Source of the DNA: Ciborinia camelliae | Taxonomy: Eukaryota; Ascomycota; Leotiomycetes; Helotiales; Sclerotiniaceae | Assembly (NCBI GenBank): GCA_025890175.1 | Contig: JANPYM010000016.1 | Location: 515,956-579,955, forward strand | DNA length: 64,000 nt | Direction: 5' to 3' | Part shown: one piece after another, positions 23,924-35,489 of the stretch | Position numbering within the stretch: position 1 is the first letter of the stretch | Layout of the letters: every line of letters starts with the position of its first letter | The notes under the pieces: generated by a model | The model's database searches: none | Told to the model about the DNA's origin: nothing | Seen by the model: only the letters and a program-made list of their open reading frames with translations | Program-made: the position numbers and the translations under genes

Positions 23924-24381
23924 GATTGCGATATGATGCGATCAACGAGCAGCGTTTTGCGCGTTCTTTTGTCAGTTCGATAATTGTGTTGGTGAGTTTT
24001 GTGTGAATTCGTTTGTTAGGAAATTTTGACCCCACTAGCCCACTTCCGGTGCGGTCTATTTGAATTAGACTCTTGGATGGGACGTGATTTAGTTACTCGA
24101 TATTGATCTATTGTAACCAAAGTTGGAACTTGTGTATACAATTAATTCAGAAAATAATAAAAGGATAAATTTCCCTGAAAAGAATGTGAGTGGTGGACCT
24201 CAATTAATCGACAAGGCTGTCGAAAACTCGATTTTCCCCAACTTTTAATTTTCGTGTGCGAGCCACTAACGAATAATTTTTAGAGCCACATTAGCGATTA
24301 CTACTCAACGCGCGCCTAGAAACTTTACGCGGCGACGAGGCGTTTTCCAAAAATTCGTAGCATATCTCCATACAAGACAAG
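23924..24381. promoter_or_regulatory. Divergent promoter region between eIF3b and CCT2
   Basis: Both genes start away from this 458-bp segment, which must hold both promoters. Pairing a translation factor with a chaperonin subunit would allow shared growth control; this is inference. No motif was identified with confidence. Confidence 0.5.
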
Positions 24382-26076
24382 ATGGCTTCCTTTAACCCAA
24401 CCCAAATCTTTGAAGATGGTACGACCGAGGAGAAGGGAGAGAATGCTCGTCTCTCTGCTTTTGTTGGTGCTATCGCAGTTGGAGACTTAGGTAATTTGAA
24501 CACCCCCCATGAAGCTTCAAAGTATATTATGCTGAACGTTTGTGTAGTCAAATCAACTTTAGGACCAAAGGGCATGGACAAGATTCTGCAGAGTGCAAGT
24601 ACCGGCGAAATTTTAGTCACAAATGACGGTGCTACTATTCTCAAAGCTATTGCCTTAGATAATGCAGCTGCCAAAGTTCTTGTCAACATTTCCAAAGTTC
24701 AGGACGACGAGGTTGGAGATGGAACTACATCTGTTACAGTATTAGCCGCAGAGCTTCTGCGAGAAGCTGAGAAGCTGGTTGACAAAAAGATACATCCGCA
24801 GACCATTATCGAAGGTTACAGAATAGCAAGCCAGGCGGCCCTTGCAGCGTTAGAGAAGTCAGCGGTGGACCATAGTAGCAATGCCGAAGCATTCAGAAAA
24901 GATCTGTTAGCCATCGCACGCACAACTTTAAGCTCCAAGGTCCTCTCTCAAGACAGAATTCAGTTCGCAGAACTGGCTGTTGATGCTGTTTTGCGTATGA
25001 AGGGTTCTTCTGATCTAAGTCACATCCAAATCATCAAAAAGGCCGGTGGAAAGTTGAGCGACTCATATCTCGATGAAGGTTTTATTTTGGACAAGAAAAT
25101 CGGCGTCAACCAACCTAAACGATTAGAAAAGGCTAAGATTCTAGTTGCAAATACAGCTATGGACACAGATAAGATTAAGATTTTCGGTGCCCGAGTAAAG
25201 GTCGGCTCCACTGGAAAGTTGGCTGAATTAGAGAAGGCCGAGAAAGACAAGATGAAGGCAAAGGTGGAGAAGATCAAGGCCCACGGTATCAACTGTTTTA
25301 TCAACAGACAACTCATCTACAACTGGCCAGAACAACTATTTTCGGATGCGGGTATCATGTCCATTGAGCATGCCGATTTTGATGGCATTGAGAGATTGGC
25401 ACTGGTCACTGGTGGTGAGATCACGTCAACCTTTGATCACCCAGACCAAGTCAAGCTCGGTCATTGTGATTTGATTGAGGAAGTGATCATCGGCGAAGAT
25501 ACTCTCATCAAATTCTCTGGTGTTGCTGCTGGTCAAGCTTGCACGATTGTACTGAGAGGAGCCACCGAGCAATTACTCGATGAAGCAGAGAGATCTCTTC
25601 ATGATGCTCTTGCAGTCCTTTCACAAACTGTCAAGGAGCCAAGAACTACCCTCGGCGGAGGTTGTGCTGAGATGTTGATGGCCAAGGCAGTTGAAGGCGC
25701 TGCAGTCAAAGTAGACGGCAAGAAGCAAATCGCTGTTGGCTCCTTTGCTGTAGCACTACGTCAATTGCCCACCATTCTTGCTGACAATGCCGGCTACGAT
25801 TCAAGTGATTTGGTGGCTAGACTCCGATCAGCTATTTACGATGGTATGTCCACATACGGACTGGATCTTTTGACGCCAGGAGGAGGAATCGCAGACATGC
25901 GAGAACTAGGAGTTATCGAAAGTTATAAATTGAAGAAGGCAGTAGTTTCATCTGCTTCTGAGGCAGCAGAGGTCAGTATCATCAATCCATCGTTTGCCTA
26001 TAATACTAACCCTAAGTAGCTCCTCCTCAGAGTGGACAACATCATTCGCAGCGCCCCACGGAGAAGAGAAAGATGA
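24382..26076 (+). CDS. CCT2: T-complex chaperonin CCT/TRiC subunit beta
   Basis: CCT2 is one of eight subunits of the cytosolic TRiC chaperonin, which folds actin, tubulin and WD40 proteins with ATP. Exons are 24382-24490, 24548-25971 and 26020-26076, giving about 529 residues, close to the family norm. Diagnostic beta-subunit stretches include [22 protein letters not shown], the ATP-binding [25 protein letters not shown] and [18 protein letters not shown], and the C-terminal [12 protein letters not shown]. The first intron (24491-24547) is 57 nt with no stop in frame, so unspliced reading would insert 19 residues between GDL and VKSTLG; related proteins have no such insert. Without the last splice the tail would be wrong and end early. 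Confidence 0.96.
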
Positions 26077-27454
26077 GCATAATGAAAGAAAAAATGACGA
26101 CTGTATTATGAAGATGCAAAAATGCTGAAGGGGATTTGTACCAACTATAGACATATTGCAGCAACAATAATGAATGGATGAACAACCTTTAGATATTCGC
26201 ATATAGCTCCCAAGACCTGTGTGATTGATTACAAGCCTTGTGAAGGCAAGAGCTAGGTAACATTAAACCACACCAACTGTGTGTAGGTAAGTAACTATGC
26301 CAATCGACTCTGCCTCGTTATAGTCCTTAGATGTACAAAATAGGCCCTGAAATAGGCCCTGAAACTGCTGTGCCTTTGAAATGCAGATAACTTTGAAGTG
26401 ATAACTTTGAAGTCACAGACTATATAGGTATGGTTTGTCTGTGTACTGTACTCACGAACAGAATCAGTTCAATTCATCAAGCTTTGCCTAAAAGCCCTTC
26501 AATGGGGGTAGGTATATCTATAGGTTGATATATTTTAGTTCTTTCCTTGCGCATCCTTTATTGCCATTCCCATCTAAAACCAGGTATCTTGACTTGAATA
26601 TGGAACGAAGAGAAGAGGTGACTGCATTTGGATCCCTTGATATTTTCCCGTGTTTCTCATTTTTTCTATTTATTCTCCTCGTTACCCCTTCAAGTAGGTA
26701 ATTTTCAAACAAACCCAAAATGCCAACCCTACGCCTCTATTGATTTATTTATGGATGATGTTACTACCATCAGTTTGACATTCAGTAACTTTTTACAAGG
26801 CCATGCTATTTTCATTGCTTGTATATACCATAACTTTTATAAGACCTAAAATGCTAATCCTGGGTAAGCCCTCTACCTCTATTATATATTTACCTATCTA
26901 CCTATATATAAAAACAATTGTTTTACAACATCTAAAGCCCTATAGTCCATCCTCCAAGGAACTTCGAGTCTCAGTGACATTGAGTGGTGGACACAAAGCA
27001 AGGAGTAAAAATGGTGGAACAAGAGATGGACCTAGGGACGTGTAAGCTGACGGATATTTTAAATCCTAATAATACGTACCTAGCATATAACTAGACAGAG
27101 AAAGCAAAAGAAATATCCTACCCCTTTTACTTGAGTAGACTTCTTCCCTTCCTTCTTCAGGTACCAACCTACTTCAAGATTGATATTTGTCTACCGGTAT
27201 ATTATTGCTTAAACTTCTCTAAACCAATATCTTATAGTATATTATATTTAGATAATATTGAATATTGTTATTTTCAACTTCAAGTCTTCATTGTTCTTCT
27301 AGAAGGCAAGTTCCCTTTTACTCCACAATCAATTTACGTGTATCAGCTAGGAGAGCCCCGTGTTTCTACCGGTGGATCGGTTGTTAGTGTCATTTTTCCT
27401 TACACGAACGACCGAGCCACCAAAGCGCACACACTCTCTTCTCATGTTTTTAAT
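26077..27454. other. Intergenic region downstream of CCT2
   Basis: No supported gene. Two tandem duplications are visible near 26341-26365 (TAGGCCCTGAAA twice) and 26386-26414 (ATAACTTTGAAGT twice). Several short open frames from 26628 to 27457 have no domain. It ends at the TA flank of the second AT-rich element. Confidence 0.4.
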
Positions 27455-27456
27455 TA

Positions 27457-30400
27457 GAGGGATTTAGCAAAATTTCCATGCTAGCTAACTCTAGCGTTAT
27501 ACGCTAATTTAGTACAGCTCTGTGTAGTAAACTACCACCAATTTAGTATGATACAATGCTGATTAATGTTTCAACTTATTATCAAAATTCGTATTTGACA
27601 AATGTTGTATTTTTAATTAATACCCAAAATAATAGATTTTGAAAATATACTTTTTTTAGTAATTACATATACTATTATTGTAACTATCAATAATCCCAAT
27701 TATAAATATTAATAATATTTTTTTTATTAATATTAATGTAATGCTTTTAATTTAAAATTAGTGTTATCAAAAAATATTTTTAAACTTTTTCGATTTTAAA
27801 TATTAAAATTATTGCAATTAGCATTTTTATTTTAATTTTATTTTATTATTTATAAAAAAAAAATTACTATTAATTTTATTATTATTTTTGTAATAGTATG
27901 TATACAATTATACTATTTAATTCAATTAATTATTTTTGCGGATACATTTGGAAAAAGTTTTAATTAATTTTTTATAATATTTAATAATATTTATATATAT
28001 ATTGTTATATATTTTAAAAAAATATTATAATAATATTTTTAATTTTGAAATTATTAATGTTTACAAAAATTTGTTATTAATATAAAATCTATTATTTTTG
28101 GGATAGATTATATATATAGTTTTATAGATAATATATTTAAAAGAATTTATTATTTAAGAAAAAAACATTATAATTAAAAAATTATATATTTTAAATATAA
28201 ACATACACATAGGCTAATATAATAAATAATAGTTATTTCTAATTTTTTGATTTTTTTATTATTAAAGCCTTTTTCCGGTTTAATAAATAATTGGTTGATA
28301 TAATAAAAAAATAAAATTAAACAAAATATTTGTAATATTATATTCAAAAAAAACTTATTATATATATATAGAAATTCTGTATATAATAATATATATAGGA
28401 TATTATATTTATTTGAAAAAAATAAAAAAAAGGGGGAATGGTATAATATTTCAAATTAAAAAAAACAATTTAATATATATTTTGTTTTTATATGTATTAT
28501 TATAGAATAGTGTTTTAGAAAAATCGAATTATTATAAAAATTTATTGTTTTTTTGAAAAGTTTAAGGGCAAAGAGTTAATTTATAGGTATATATTATATA
28601 ATAATAGTTTTATTAATTAATTGTTAGGTATATTTAAAATATAGAGATAGGAATATAAATTAATTTGAAATCGAATTTTTTATAATAAAAAAGTATTTAG
28701 ATATTAATATTATATTAAATAAATAAAAAATTATAATATAAATTTATTTAATATTATTAAGAAGATTTGTTATTTATTTTATTATTTTAGATTTAAATAT
28801 ATTTAAATTGTTTTTTTTTATTATTTTATTTTTAATTTTATTAATTTGAAGTTTAAGTTTAATTTTTAAATCTTTTAATTTATTATTCAATTGTTTAGAT
28901 AATATTATTTTTGTATACTTTTCTTTTTTTTTCTTTTTCAAACCCCATTTTTCTATTATTATATCAATAAGTTTTTGAAATGATTTTGTATTTTCGATTT
29001 ATAAATTAAATCTTTTTTTGCAAATAAAAATAATTATATTAAAAAAGTTTTTATTATTAAAAAGTTTTTATTGAAATTTTATATAATTTTATTATTTATA
29101 AAAAAATTCTTTTTTTTTTTATTTATTAAAACTTTTTTTCGATTTATAATAATATATATATTTTATTTTTATTATTTAATATTTTTAATCTTTTTTTTTT
29201 TTTTTTTAATAATATATTTATATATATTTATTTTATTTTTATAATATTTTATTATAAAAATTTATTTGTTAAAAATAATATCAAAAAAACTATTAAATCG
29301 AATTTTATTTAAATCATATTCTATTAATATTTTTTTATATATCACTATTTATAAATCTACAATTTTAATTTGATTTTTTTATATTTGTATCCCAATATCT
29401 TTATTATAAAATTTATTAATTTAATTAAAAAATATAATTTTTGTTCCCAATCTTTATATATTTTTAAATTAAACTATTGTACATATATAGTTTGTTTTAT
29501 ATATATTATTTTAATAATTTTTGCATTAAAAAAATACGGGGGTATTATTAAATTTTGGGGTAAAAGTAAATTCGAAAAAGAAGATAGATTCGAAAAAAAA
29601 GGTAGGTTTGAAAAAAAAAAAAAATTTGAAAAAAGGGGGTAGATTTGAAAAAGGGGGTAAATTTAATAGAGAGGGTAGGAGTAAAAAGAATAAAATCGAT
29701 AAAAAAGATAGAATCGATATAAAGAATAAAATCGATAGAAAAGGTAGGATTGATATAAAGAGTAAAATCGATAAAGGGGGTAGATTTGGATTTGATTGAA
29801 ATTTATAGAAAAACTTTAAAATGATTTGTGGAATTTGTAAATTATGATATATTTTGAATAAAAAGCAATTGAATTAAATCAAAAATAAATAATGTAAATA
29901 ATTGTTTAATTGATAATAATATTATTAATAATATTTGTATATATTTTGATATTTGTTTTTTATTAAATAATTTTAAAAAAACAAATATATTAAATCGAAT
30001 AAAATTTGTATTTTTAAAATAAAAAAATATTATATTTTAATTTAATACATTTTTTATTAAATTATTAATAATAATAATTATATAATTGTAAAATAAAAAA
30101 TATGCTTTTAAAAAAAATTAAGATTATAAATTTTATTAATATTAATAAAATTAAAATTATTTTTAATCTAATTATACACTATATTAAATTAAAAAATAAT
30201 AATTTAAAAAATTTAAAAAATATTTTTAATAATTTATCAATTTTATTTTTTATATCCATTTTGTAATAATTTTAGCAATTATAAAAGGTTTAGTTTTTTT
30301 TTTAAAGTTTAATACCCACCCTACTATATTAAACAAATTATCTACTGTATTAGGCATAGTTAGCAATAAATAGTAATATAAAAAATTTTGCTAAAGACCT
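27457..30400 (+). mobile_element. Second large AT-rich decayed DNA transposon, TA target
   Basis: Starts GAGGGATTTAGCAAAATTTC and ends TTTTGCTAAAGACCTC, flanked by TA at 27455-27456 and 30401-30402. It is about 2.94 kb, nearly all A and T, consistent with RIP. It is the inverted counterpart of 5122-7917: subterminal sequence, a G-rich remnant (near 28430), and a hydrophobic then lysine-rich frame beginning at 29370 all correspond. It retains G runs on the plus strand and an 18-bp repeat block at about 29570-29790 that the other copy shows only weakly. No transposase signature can be read. The open frames inside are relics and are not called as genes. Confidence 0.75.
29570..29790 (+). repeat. 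18-bp degenerate tandem repeat encoding charged hexapeptides
   Basis: Units such as ATCGATAAAAAAGATAGA and ATCGATATAAAGAATAAA repeat with an 18-bp period. They read as six-residue units like FEKKGR, IDKKDR and IDIKNK. A weaker version is seen on the minus strand at 5700-5800 in the other island (FNKEGK, FDIKSK, FNIKNR). The block probably belonged to a charged segment of the element's ancestral protein. Confidence 0.6.
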
Positions 30401-30639
30401 CTATTATCATTCCTTCTTCATGTTTTATTTCACTAAGGGCAATCTGGGGAATTAACTACTACTCCTCTACCGAACTCAAACTCAATTCGAGTCAATAAGG
30501 ACCTACAATTCAACCGCGAAAATTTCTCTTTTTGTGATTGATTGATCGATCGATCATTGTTCAACTTGATATCGGACGTCATACGACACCTCATTTCATC
30601 GAAAGCCTCTGGAAATAATCATTTCCCCAATATACCAAG

Positions 30640-30660
30640 TACTTCGCTTTGTGCGAAGTA
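30640..30660 (+). promoter_or_regulatory. Hairpin in the IRE1 5' leader
   Basis: TACTTCGC and GCGAAGTA are perfect 8-bp arms around a TTTGT loop. The stem ends 27 nt before the IRE1 start codon, so it is very probably in the mRNA leader. A structural effect on start-site access is possible. Confidence 0.6.
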
Positions 30661-30687
30661 TCAACAAATACACGTTGACCGTCAACC

Positions 30688-33600
30688 ATGTTCAGGCCCC
30701 AGGCCTGTGGCGAAGCCGTGAATAATATATTCATCTTCACAGCATTCTTACTTGTTCTACCATGGTTAGTCGATGCTCAGCAGCAGCAGCGGCGATCTTT
30801 ACGGCAACATGAATCCCCGCCCGAAGCCATCAGTTCTGAGGCAGCACGCACTCCCCTCGAAGCAACCAAAGTAAACACCATCGAGACTCCTTTGAGCCTT
30901 CCACGAAGAAAGAACACTTTGAGCGTAAACGCCGGATCTCACGACAATGTCGATGTGAGCGCCGATTCAGCACCATTAGCTCCTTCACATCTTGAAAAGT
31001 CCAGTAGCCTCGAGTCTAGAAACCTCCAGTCTGCCGGATGGGGTTCTTCGCAGCCGAGTGCGCGGGATCTCCAAGACTGGGAAGTAGAAGATTTTGTGCT
31101 GATGGCGACCGTTGATGGAAGTGTGTGGGCACGCGATAGAAAAACGGGTAAACAGAAATGGCGAATGCGTAAGTAGCCCGAGTCGAGTTATATTATCTCA
31201 TGTTTCATTTTATGCCATAAAGAGGGAGTCACTGATGCTGATGGATCCACATAGAGTTACCTGAAGTCTCGATGATTTCCACCAAACATCATAAAAGAAA
31301 CAAGTCTGCCGATTTCAACGAGGTCCCCACATCCTGGGGTATTGACGATTATGTCTGGATCGTGGAACCCACTGACCACGGCGGTTTATGGATATATCGA
31401 CCGGATGTTCCGAACGGTGGCTTAGTCAACACAGGCCTAACAATGAAGAAATTAGTGGACGAAATGTCGCCATACCAAAGTGATGACCCCGAGGTCGTAT
31501 ATACCGGTTCGAAGAAAACTCAAATGGTTCACATTGATGCCACGAATGGAAAAATATTGCAGGTTTTTGGAGGAGATTACATTGTTGATACACAGGATCA
31601 AAGCTGTAGCCCAGAAAATGGGTTTGTGGGCAAAGAAGCCGACGAATGCCTAAACCCTACCATTTGGTTGGGACTTTCAAAGTACGAAGTAAACATCATT
31701 GGCAAGGATCAACACCCAATTGCTACATTGATGTACAATGAATGGGGTCCTAATGTTCAAGATTCGAAGAAATACGGAGACAAATACCAACAAACACTTG
31801 ATAGCAAATATATCCTCGCTGGCCAGGATGGCAATGTGATGGGTTTCGATCGTGAACGCAACAAGGACCAAGAATTATTGTTCCAACAGAAGCTCCCTTC
31901 ACCTGTCGTTAGGGTGTTTGATATTTTGCGACCTTGGGGCACTGAGGAGAAGAACATGAAGTTGATGATGCTTCCACAACCTAAGCCCGAGCTGACAGCT
32001 GAAAATGAGTTGCTAGAAATGGATCAAAACCGAAATAGCCGAGTTGCCATCAATCTTTCTCAAGATGGAAGCTTCTATGCTATGTCTGGGAGATCATACC
32101 CTCTGGCTGTAGCAGGTAGTCAAGCCCAATGCTATCAACGCGCATTGTGGAAACACGAAGCTTGGCAAAACATGGACCAGCTTGAATTGGCAGCGGCGCT
32201 GACCGGTGTCCATTGCATTGATGTGCAAACCGAACCCCGTTTGACCATATCTGCTCCCATATTTCACGACGATAATGAAAGCAAATTGTCTGTCACAGAC
32301 CTCGCTCCAGAACTTGGTGGTGAACCAACCCTCTTACATAGCTTCCAACAAATTCCAAGGCTAGCGGTCAACAGTTTTATCGAATTCATTAAAAATCCGG
32401 TACTTATCCTTTTTTTGATGATAATCCTTATGTCGAATCAGAGACAAATACGAACTTGGATTGGTCGCCAGGGACTTCACAATCAGAAGAGCATTGTTTT
32501 GCACAAAGGTCGATCCACGACCAAGGACGTGCCTCAAAATAACTCAAATAATGATTCCATTAATACTATGGGCAGTGAGACTGCCATTCTACTAGAAACT
32601 CCAGCAGATAAGGCTCTCGGTGCTTCTCCTGAAATTAAGGATATTCCACATCTCCCCGACGGCCCTAAAGACATGCCAATTGCGAATGATGTTGGTTCAG
32701 CATCAGACGCTGCGCAAGATGCAGGTGATTTAGCCCCACCATCCCCAGAAAAGAAACTGAGAAAGCGAGGACGACGTGGTGGGGTTAAACACAAGAAGGG
32801 AGGGAATCGTACAAACCAGGCTGGTAGTGATCAAGAGACTCTTCAAAATATCCCCGAGCAAAAGCCACCGCCAACTGTTGAAGATGCTGTTTACAATGCT
32901 CAGAATATGTTTTCACAGAAAACACTGGAGCCGGATATTCAGACGGTGTCCAATGACCCTGCGGAAGTTTCTGGTTCCAAGATTCGTATCGGGGCTTTGG
33001 AAGTGGATCAAAACAAACTAGTCGGTATGGGTAGCAATGGAACCGCTGTCTTTGAAGGAAAATTCGATGGTCGTGCTGTTGCCGTTAAGAGGATGCTCAT
33101 TGAGTTCTTTGATATTGCGTCCCAAGAGACCAAACTATTAAGAGAGAGTGACGATCATCCAAATGGTAAGATACAAGAATACTGTTATTTGAATCATCTA
33201 ACATTCTATTAGTCATCCGATACTTTGCACAGCAGACCGCCGCTGGATTCCTTTACATTGCCTTGGAGTTGTGCCCCGCTTCGTTATTTGATATCATTGA
33301 AAAACCACACGCGCACCGGGATTTGGCGGAAAGTGGCGAAAAGGACCTACCCAACGTCCTGTTCCAAATAACCAATGGCGTTCGGCACCTCCACAACCTC
33401 CGTATCGTCCATCGTGATCTGAAGCCTCAGAATATATTAGTTGCGATGGGTAAGAATGGTAAACCTCGACTTCTTGTTTCGGACTTCGGGCTGTGCAAGA
33501 AATTGGAAGTGGAGCAATCATCTTTCGGGGGTACCACCACCAATGCAGCTGGTACCATTGGCTGGCGAGCACCAGAACTTCTCCTTGACGATGATACAGC

Positions 33601-34354
33601 GCAAGGCTCCATGGTTGATACAAGTACAGACGGTGGTGGATCAGGCTCGATCCTCGTTAGCTCAAATGTGATGCCTAATCGCAGAGCCACACGTGCTATC
33701 GATATATTTTCTCTTGGATTGGTTTTCTTCTACGTTTTGAGTAAAGGTAGCCATCCTTTTGATTGTGGCGGTCGATACATGCGGGAGGTGAACATTCGCA
33801 AGGATAATTTTGATTTGAGTCTTTTAGAGGTCCTTGGAGATTATGCCTTTGAAGCTAAAGATCTAATCGCTTCCATGCTTTCTAGAGAGCCAAAATCTCG
33901 TCCAATCGCATCACAAGTCATGGCACATCCCTTTTTCTGGACCGCAAAGAAACGACTGAACTTTCTTTGCGACGTCTCCGACCACTTTGAAAAGGAAAAG
34001 CGGGACCCTCCCAGCCCTGCCCTTGTAGAACTTGAGAGATGGGCTCCAGATGTCTGTCACGGCGATTTCCTCAAGCCGCTTGGGAAAGAGTTTGTAGATT
34101 CGATGGGCAAGCAGAGGAAGTATACCGGCACGCGACTTTTGGATCTTCTCCGAGCTCTGAGGAACAAGAAGAATCACTATGAGGACATGCCCGACAAGTT
34201 GAAGAAAGATGTCGGTCCTTTACCTGACGGTTACCTCAGTTTTTGGACTAGAAAATTCCCCAATCTATTGATTGTCTGTTGGAATGTTGTGTATGAAGTA
34301 GAATGGGATCAAGTGGATCGTTTCAAGGAATACTATGAGCCGGCTAGTCTTTAA
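30688..34354 (+). CDS. IRE1: Unfolded-protein-response sensor kinase/endoribonuclease IRE1
   Basis: IRE1 senses misfolded proteins in the ER lumen and splices HAC1-type mRNA. Exons are 30688-31168, 31255-33165 and 33213-34354, giving about 1177 residues. A signal peptide is visible at 1-30 (IFIFTAFLLVLPWLVDA). The lumenal sensor runs to about 535 and includes DGSVWARDRKTGKQKW. A membrane segment lies near 541-560 (NPVLILFLMIILM). A basic linker (KLRKRGRRGGVKHKKGG) leads to the kinase: GMGSNGTAVFEG near 750, VAVKRM, HRDLKPQNIL near 864 and SDFGLCKK near 887. The KEN ribonuclease domain starts near 1045, with RNKKNHYEDMP; the Arg, Asn and second His of the catalytic motif are present. The domain order is complete, so the gene looks functional. 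Confidence 0.96.
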
Positions 34355-35489
34355 GCTGGTCGTGGTTTTGGTGGCTGTATCATTATTCACGGTGTAAAGG
34401 ATTAAAAAATGGGTTGGGATCCCCTCTGTTTTTGGACAACACGATCATGATCAACAAGAAACGGAGGTTTGGGGTTGTCCTAACGCACATGTATCTCAGA
34501 AGATAGTTTGTAAAGGATAATAGCAGCGATCAATATATTTTTGTTCCAATTATATTTTATCTACTTTACTGCGAAAGCAAAGAAAGATAGATACCTACTA
34601 AGATTTCCATGTAAGTAATAATAAGTCGTGGAATTGGCGATATATGGTATGGGTAGAAATGATCTCATCTCCGCGCGGATGTATTTGCTCAATTGATAAT
34701 TTGATGGCAGATGAATGGTTCATAAATAAATATAAATAAATAAACAAAATAGAAGATATATTTGATACAGGAACAGGAACAGGAACACTGTCTCTATACA
34801 TCTGGGCATCCATAAAATAAACTATGAGCGCAGATCTTCATGAATCATCAAATACTCTGTACTCTGTACTCTGTACCTACCAGGTAGTCACAAAGGCTCA
34901 AAGGCTTAAAAGCTAATCCTTGCATTCTTGTCGCATAGGCACCATACATACCCCATCACATCATCACCTGGGCAGCTTTCCAGTTGAAGAACAACAACAT
35001 TTTGAAAACAAAACTTCAAAGAGTTCGTTCATACCAACCGTCCTCATGATACTTATACTTATTATTATTATACCTGATACCCATAAATTTCAACAGTTGT
35101 TTTGATCATAAAATTAAATACAATTCTAACCGCCTTTCAATCATTTAACTCTTTTTGGGGATGGAATTTCTTTATTTCTTCTCTTAGTTTCTCATGGTTA
35201 ATATTCTGTTAATGCGACAACAATAACAATAATACTCCAACATCAAACCTTGCACACTGGCTGGCAGGCAGATCAAAAGTTCTTTCTACCTTTACTCCTG
35301 CAGGTAAAGAAGATTTTCAATCATTCAATCATTTACCTACCTACCTAAGGTACCTAGTAGGTACTTAGTTTAAGATTCACTTCATACCAATCAGAATATC
35401 CTCTTCTATCCCATATCCCCTCCCTCGCAGGTAGCACAGCTTCTAGAATCTGATATTGGTACAAGAGTTTTTTTTAAACCAACAACACG
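34355..35489. other. Intergenic region between IRE1 and the SWIB gene
   Basis: No supported gene. Three copies of ACTCTGT occur near 34853-34875, GGAACA triplets near 34768-34790, and a TACCTACCTACCTAAGGTAC-type palindromic tract at about 35335-35369. Confidence 0.4.

Noticed and set aside
29370..29799. Open frames in the AT-rich island as functional genes
   Set aside because: Sequence is RIP-like and nearly all A/T; the same frame occurs degraded in the other island, so these are relics.
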